Positions 59,984 to 64,000 of a stretch of DNA of 64,000 nucleotides are shown here, one piece after another. The notes beneath the pieces are model-generated. The model was not told the DNA's origin. It saw only the letters and a program-made list of their open reading frames with translations, and did no database searches. The stretch is from contig CAZBZV010000010.1 in assembly GCA_964496505.1 (NCBI GenBank), positions 1-64,000 on the forward strand, read 5' to 3'. Within the stretch, counting starts at the first letter, position 1. Every line of letters begins with the position of its first letter. Position numbers and translations under genes: made by a program. Source of the stretch: JAABVY01 sp964496505 (GTDB taxonomy: Bacteria; Zixibacteria; MSB-5A5; JAABVY01).

Positions 59984-62156
59984 TTTTCTTTTTCTTGCGC
60001 TGTTTTCTGGCTTTCTTTTCCTTTTTGCCTTTGGCCGATTTATCGTTTTCAACCAGCTTCAAGTCGATTCTGTAGAATACAAGGTCGACATCAACGATTT
60101 GCACGAAAATCTTATCTCCCAGCCGATAGCTTTTCTTTTTGTGACGGCCGCGAATTTCATACCGCTCCATGTCAACATAGTAATAATCATCCTCCATCAA
60201 GGACAAACGCACCATACCCTCTGCGGAGAACTGCATGAGCCTGACAAAAAATCCGCCCGAGGTTATACCGGAGATTATACCTTCATAAATATTACCAACC
60301 TGTTTGGAAAGATAAAGCACCTGCTTGATTTTGATCGTTTCACGCTCCGCCCTCTCGGCAATAATCTCCATATCGGTACTGTGCCGCCCGACGCGGTCGA
60401 GAAGCTGTGAAACCGAGGCCATGCGTTCGCCCGGATACTTCTTGTTTTTGATCTCCGACAGAAGCCGGTGCACCATCAGATCGGGATATCGTCTGATGGG
60501 GGATGTGAAATGCAGATAATTTTCGAAGGCCAGCCCGAAATGGCCGATGTTTTCGCGCTGGTACTGCGCCTTCTTCAGTGATCTTAGAAGAATTTCATTC
60601 ATCAGGTCCTCTTCGGGCGTATCCTCGAACTGTCGTATGCAGTCTGCCAGATGTTTGGGCTTGATCGGATCGGGAAAACTAAAATTGTAGCCAAACGACT
60701 TGGCAAATTCCTGAAAAGCATTGATTTTATCCCGATCCGGCCGGTCGTGCACGCGGAAGAGTGTAGGCAGACCAAGGCGCACGAAATGAATCGCAACGCA
60801 TTTGTTGGCCAGAAGCATGAATTCTTCGATCAGCTTATGGCTCTCTTTACGGGGACGCACCCGTACATCCATCACCTCGCCGCTCTGATCCATAATGACC
60901 AAAGGCTCGGGCAGATCGAAGTCTAGGCTTCCCTGCTGAAAACGTCGCTTGCGGAGCTTTTTGGCAATGGCACGCAGGGGCCCGAGAGCCTCGGCCACCT
61001 CTATCGGCACGCCGTTGGTCTCGGCAGTATCGAAATAATCCTGCACCTCGTCATAGCTTAAGCGGGCAGAGCTCTTTATAATGGATTTGAATATCTCGAA
61101 ATTCATCACATTGCCCTTGGGCGTTATTTCCATCTCGCAGGTATAGGTAAGCCGTTCCTCACCGCCTTTGAGACTGCATATTTCATTGGAAATATGTTCC
61201 GGAAGCATGGGCAGCACCCGGTCGACCAGATACACCGAGGTCGCCCTATTACGCGCCTCCTTGTCGAGGGCACCGCCCTCGCGTATATAATTTGAGACAT
61301 CGGCTATATGTACTCCTACCAGATAGTTGCCTTTGCCGTTTTTTCTGAGAGAAAGGGCATCATCGAAATCCTTGGCATCGGCGGGATCGATGGTAAACGT
61401 TACCTGGTCACGGAAATCGCGGCGCTTCTTGATTTCTGCCTGGGTAATGCCATATTTGACTTTAGAAGCTTCCCTTAAAACGGGCGCCTGGAATTCCAGA
61501 GGAAGCTCATATTTTTTTATTACACTTAAGACATCGACACCGGCCTCATGCGGAAATCCCAGAACCTCGATAAGTTTACCCTCTGGATTAAGGAACTGAT
61601 TCTTCCATTCCTTAAGCATAACCGCGACTTTTTGGCCGTCCTTGGGTGAAAGGCCATGATCAGGCATGATATAAACGTCACGTTTGAATGAGGGATCATC
61701 CGGCTCGATATATTCGAAATATTTGGACGAGTGATATGTACCCACGATCGTGGTGCGAGCGCGTTCGAGAACCTTTACGACTTCGCCCTCGGCCTTCTTG
61801 CCGGGAGTTTTGTAGGGCTTGACCCTGACAACGACTTTATCGCCGTTTAAAGCGGTCTTGGTATCGTTGGCGCGAATATAAATTTCATCCCCGCCGTCAT
61901 CCGGCATCAAAAAGGCAAAGCCCTTCTGAGTGATCTGGATTTTTCCGACCTTCAGGCTCATCTTACCCGGAGGGCCAATTCGTCCTCCCCGAATTTTGAC
62001 CAGCTCGCCATCGGAGATCAAATCCTTTACCATGCGGCGGAACTTGCGGTACTGTTTTTCGGGGATTTTCATCTCTTTGGCGAGTTCCCGGGGCCTCACC
62101 GGACGGTAATTTTCTTTGGAAACGTAGGCTACTATTTTCTCTGCGGAAATATCCAT
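59976..62156 (-). CDS. rnr: Ribonuclease R
   Basis: A 726-residue 3'-to-5' exoribonuclease of the RNB family. Cold-shock-like domains first, then the RNB catalytic centre 'TFTIDPADAKDFDDALSL' (four Asp hold the metals), 'GVHIADVSNYI', 'LPEHISNEICSL', and an S1 domain near the end ('GNIYEGIISGITSGGFFVRL'). A winged-helix N-terminus (1-60) and a Lys-rich C-terminal tail (about 22 residues) are typical of RNase R. It processes structured RNA and rRNA. It lies 80 bases after mreB and overlaps the sigma-54 activator below. Confidence 0.95.
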   Translation of the reverse strand: MDISAEKIVAYVSKENYRPVRPRELAKEMKIPEKQYRKFRRMVKDLISDGELVKIRGGRIGPPGKMSLKVGKIQITQKGFAFLMPDDGGDEIYIRANDTKTALNGDKVVVRVKPYKTPGKKAEGEVVKVLERARTTIVGTYHSSKYFEYIEPDDPSFKRDVYIMPDHGLSPKDGQKVAVMLKEWKNQFLNPEGKLIEVLGFPHEAGVDVLSVIKKYELPLEFQAPVLREASKVKYGITQAEIKKRRDFRDQVTFTIDPADAKDFDDALSLRKNGKGNYLVGVHIADVSNYIREGGALDKEARNRATSVYLVDRVLPMLPEHISNEICSLKGGEERLTYTCEMEITPKGNVMNFEIFKSIIKSSARLSYDEVQDYFDTAETNGVPIEVAEALGPLRAIAKKLRKRRFQQGSLDFDLPEPLVIMDQSGEVMDVRVRPRKESHKLIEEFMLLANKCVAIHFVRLGLPTLFRVHDRPDRDKINAFQEFAKSFGYNFSFPDPIKPKHLADCIRQFEDTPEEDLMNEILLRSLKKAQYQRENIGHFGLAFENYLHFTSPIRRYPDLMVHRLLSEIKNKKYPGERMASVSQLLDRVGRHSTDMEIIAERAERETIKIKQVLYLSKQVGNIYEGIISGITSGGFFVRLMQFSAEGMVRLSLMEDDYYYVDMERYEIRGRHKKKSYRLGDKIFVQIVDVDLVFYRIDLKLVENDKSAKGKKEKKARKQRKKKKNG

Positions 62157-62236
62157 GTCAAACCCTTTGCTTGAAATTAAGGACAGCAGAATATAAAGTC
62201 AAATCAATTCAGGGATTTTTGAGGCGCGCCTGCAGA

Positions 62237-63265
62237 TCAATCATTGCGGGATCGAATCAATACTTTACTGAAGGCATTCATATTCTCGAGCACAGTGCCT
62301 GTGCCGCGGGCCACACATGTCATCGGATCGTCGGCGACATACACCGGCAGGTTTGTCTCGTGCCGGATACGTTTGGCAAGCCCGCGCAAAAGGGCGCCGC
62401 CGCCGGTGAGCACGATGCCGCGGTCGAGTATATCCGACGCCAGCTCGGGAGGAGTGGCCTCCAGCGATAAACGCACAGCCTCGATGATAGCTTCAATAGG
62501 CTCGGTCAGTGCTTCCCGCACCTGGGCCGAGGATATTTTCATATTCTTGGGTACACCCGCCACCAGATCGCGCCCCTTTATCTCAACCGATTCCTCGCGT
62601 TCCATTGGAAAGGCCGAGCCGATCTTTATCTTGATTTCCTCGGCGGTAAGTTCGCCAATCAGCAGATTATAATTCTTCTTGAGATACATCACAATCGATT
62701 CGTTAATCTCATCCCCGGCGATACGGATCGATTTATTATTGACTATGCCATAAAGCGCAATTACCGCAATTTCCGAGGTGCCGCCGCCGATATCTATTAT
62801 CATTATGCCAGAGGGCTGATCGACTGGAAGGCCCACTCCGATGGCCGCAGCCATCGGCTCATGAATCAGATAAACCTCCCGCGCCCCGGCATTTTCGGCC
62901 GAGTCACGGACTGCCCTCTTTTCGACCTCGGTGATACCAGAAGGTACCGAGATCAGGATACGGGGCTTCATCAGATATTTATGCTTGACGACTTTTTTGA
63001 TAAATGACGAGAGCATCTTCTCGGTAATTTCGAAATCGGCAATTACGCCGTCTTTGAGGGGCCGAATGGCTTTGATTTCACCCGGTGTACGTCCCAGCAT
63101 CTCCTTGGCCTTTTTACCTATAGCTACAACCTTGCCGGAAGCGGCTTCGACCGCTACCACCGACGGCTCATTCAAAACAATCCCCTGCCCGTGGACATAA
63201 ATCAATGTGTTGGCGGTACCGAGATCGATTCCAATATCGTTCGAGAAAAATCTAAAAAGTGACAT
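62237..63265 (-). CDS. mreB: Rod-shape-determining actin-like protein MreB
   Basis: A 342-residue actin-like filament protein that guides lateral wall synthesis. 'GIDLGTANTLIYVHGQGIVL' (phosphate 1), 'MIIDIGGGTSEIAVI' (phosphate 2) and 'LTGGGALLRGLAKRI' (adenosine motif). Its usual followers mreC and mreD are not next to it: rnr comes 80 bases downstream. Presence implies a rod cell. Has its own strong promoter and AGGAAAG site. Confidence 0.96.
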   Translation of the reverse strand: MSLFRFFSNDIGIDLGTANTLIYVHGQGIVLNEPSVVAVEAASGKVVAIGKKAKEMLGRTPGEIKAIRPLKDGVIADFEITEKMLSSFIKKVVKHKYLMKPRILISVPSGITEVEKRAVRDSAENAGAREVYLIHEPMAAAIGVGLPVDQPSGIMIIDIGGGTSEIAVIALYGIVNNKSIRIAGDEINESIVMYLKKNYNLLIGELTAEEIKIKIGSAFPMEREESVEIKGRDLVAGVPKNMKISSAQVREALTEPIEAIIEAVRLSLEATPPELASDILDRGIVLTGGGALLRGLAKRIRHETNLPVYVADDPMTCVARGTGTVLENMNAFSKVLIRSRND

Positions 63266-63293
63266 ATTTTAATCTTTCCTATACAATTAGAAG

Positions 63294-63322
63294 ATTATAG
63301 AGACTGATACGCATCATATCAA
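63294..63322 (-). promoter_or_regulatory. Promoter of mreB
   Basis: Minus strand TTGATA (63322-63317), 17-base spacer, TATAAT (63299-63294). Start near 63287, with a 22-base leader that contains AGGAAAG before the ATG. This is the best consensus promoter in the window and a useful contrast to the leaderless ones. Confidence 0.75.
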
Positions 63323-63369
63323 CAAAAAATTTAATTGAATTGTTAAAACTGCAAAAACTCCCTTTTTAT

Positions 63370-64000
63370 CTACCCGAAGAAGAGAAAATCTTCCAGAGGT
63401 TTAATATATCCGCTCCAATTATTATCGGCCTTTTCTGCAATTTTATTGATAGCGTCCAGCTTGCTGTCGATTTCATCCAGGAAATGCAATACATAAGCCT
63501 CGCGGGTTTTGGGATGAACCACCGCGCCTTTATCCAGATCGCCGTGATGGGACAGGATCAGATGCCTTAGTTTCAACGCCAGCCTTTCGGGAAAATCCTC
63601 GATTTCCTTGATCATATCGGCAACTATATGATCGCCGATTGCAAGATGCCCAACCAGCCGTCCGGCCTCGGAATAATCGTAAACAATCTCGCCCTCGAAT
63701 TCGATGGTCTTGCCAATATCATGCAGAAGAGCGCCCGAAACCAGAAGATCTCGGTCCAGAAAAGGATAATTCTGGCAAATCAAATCGGCTGCACGAGCTA
63801 AGGAGAGACTGTGATCGGCAAGTCCTGAAATATAATCATGATGGAATTTCTTTCCCGCCGGACGTTGCAGCCATTTATCGAATAACTCCTCATCTTCTAA
63901 AAATTTCAGAAGCAAGGTCTTCAGATTTGAATCCGTAATAGATTCTGCAATTTCCAGAAATTCCTCTTTTAGCTTTTCCGGAGATTTAACCGAGGCACGT
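63370..64000 (-). CDS. YhaM-type 3'-5' exoribonuclease, HD domain (N-terminus outside window)
   Basis: The frame is open from 63370 to the right edge, so only the C-terminal 209 residues are seen. They hold the HD domain: 'RPAGKKFHHDYISGLADHSLSLARAAD' (metal His pair), 'LLVSGALLHDIGKTIEFEG' (HD) and 'HLILSHHGDLDKGAVVHPKTREA'. This layout is that of YhaM, which trims RNA or DNA 3' ends; YhaM has an OB-fold before it that would be upstream of 64000. A TTG at 63915 is not the true start because conserved helix residues continue before it. It lies on the same strand as mreB and rnr. Confidence 0.82.
   Translation of the reverse strand, partial: RASVKSPEKLKEEFLEIAESITDSNLKTLLLKFLEDEELFDKWLQRPAGKKFHHDYISGLADHSLSLARAADLICQNYPFLDRDLLVSGALLHDIGKTIEFEGEIVYDYSEAGRLVGHLAIGDHIVADMIKEIEDFPERLALKLRHLILSHHGDLDKGAVVHPKTREAYVLHFLDEIDSKLDAINKIAEKADNNWSGYIKPLEDFLFFG

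Noticed and set aside
1..64000. tRNA, rRNA, prophage or insertion sequence
   Set aside because: I saw no cloverleaf-like sequence, transposase, integrase or phage gene on either strand.

Overview
The window is 64 kb of bacterial chromosome, densely coded and almost entirely on the minus strand (the exceptions are asnase II, tryptophanase and one MBL hydrolase). The gene set points to a Gram-negative, probably uncultured lineage of the FCB superphylum; a Zixibacteria-like candidate phylum would fit. The reasons are a gingipain-type sortase with a PorV-like barrel, C-terminal sorting domains of the FlgD/type IX kind, BamA-type barrels, and ferredoxin-dependent 2-oxoacid oxidoreductase beside TCA enzymes. 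The taxonomic call is inference; there is no rRNA or tRNA gene in the window.

Layout. 1-19.0 kb: one long minus-strand unit running PorU-like C25 peptidase, PorV-like barrel with a huge beta-propeller insertion, M6 metalloprotease with sorting domain, two tandem DUF5683-like proteins, NHL propeller, a 1.1-kaa surface barrel that may be a small SprA relative, a BamA/TamA-like protein and a UbiA prenyltransferase. It looks like a compact type IX secretion-like island, and it starts with a structured 5' leader. 19.4-23.9 kb: a histidine kinase, nitrilase-like amidase, two single-domain response regulators and a PhaR-phasin fusion. 23.9-25.7 kb: DHA2-type MFS exporter followed by a cluster of short palindromes. 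25.7-38.9 kb: a central-carbon mega-operon (COG2403 'cpgS-like', arcC, cca, sucC, acidic protein, sucD with a histone-like tail, korDABC, ndk, larA-like, mdh, icd) ended by a strong terminator. 39.2-42.9 kb: plus-strand asparaginase, tryptophanase, a repeat-rich gap and an MBL hydrolase. 42.9-49.2 kb: small proteins, a second, divergent sucCD pair, a secreted subtilase with sorting domain, and LiaF/PspC-type envelope-stress membrane proteins. 49.5-55.2 kb: lipoprotein PCMT, ECF sigma/anti-sigma pair, holA, an RNase H-like protein and dgt. 55.2-64 kb: a barrel/lamin-tail/barrel operon, sigma-54 activator, rnr, mreB and the C-terminal part of a YhaM-type exonuclease.

How it fits together. Two secreted proteases and the lamin-tail protein carry C-terminal domains that the PorU/PorV-like machinery could process. 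icd, kor, sucCD and mdh form a contiguous arc of the TCA cycle using ferredoxin at the 2-oxoglutarate step. The most unexpected signals are (i) the type IX-like island with its split PorV and RNA leader, (ii) a basic Lys/Ala tail on SucD next to a 54% acidic protein encoded between sucC and sucD, and (iii) a recurring promoter geometry (TTGAca-N17-TAnnnT-N5/6-start) that predicts leaderless mRNAs for several unrelated genes.
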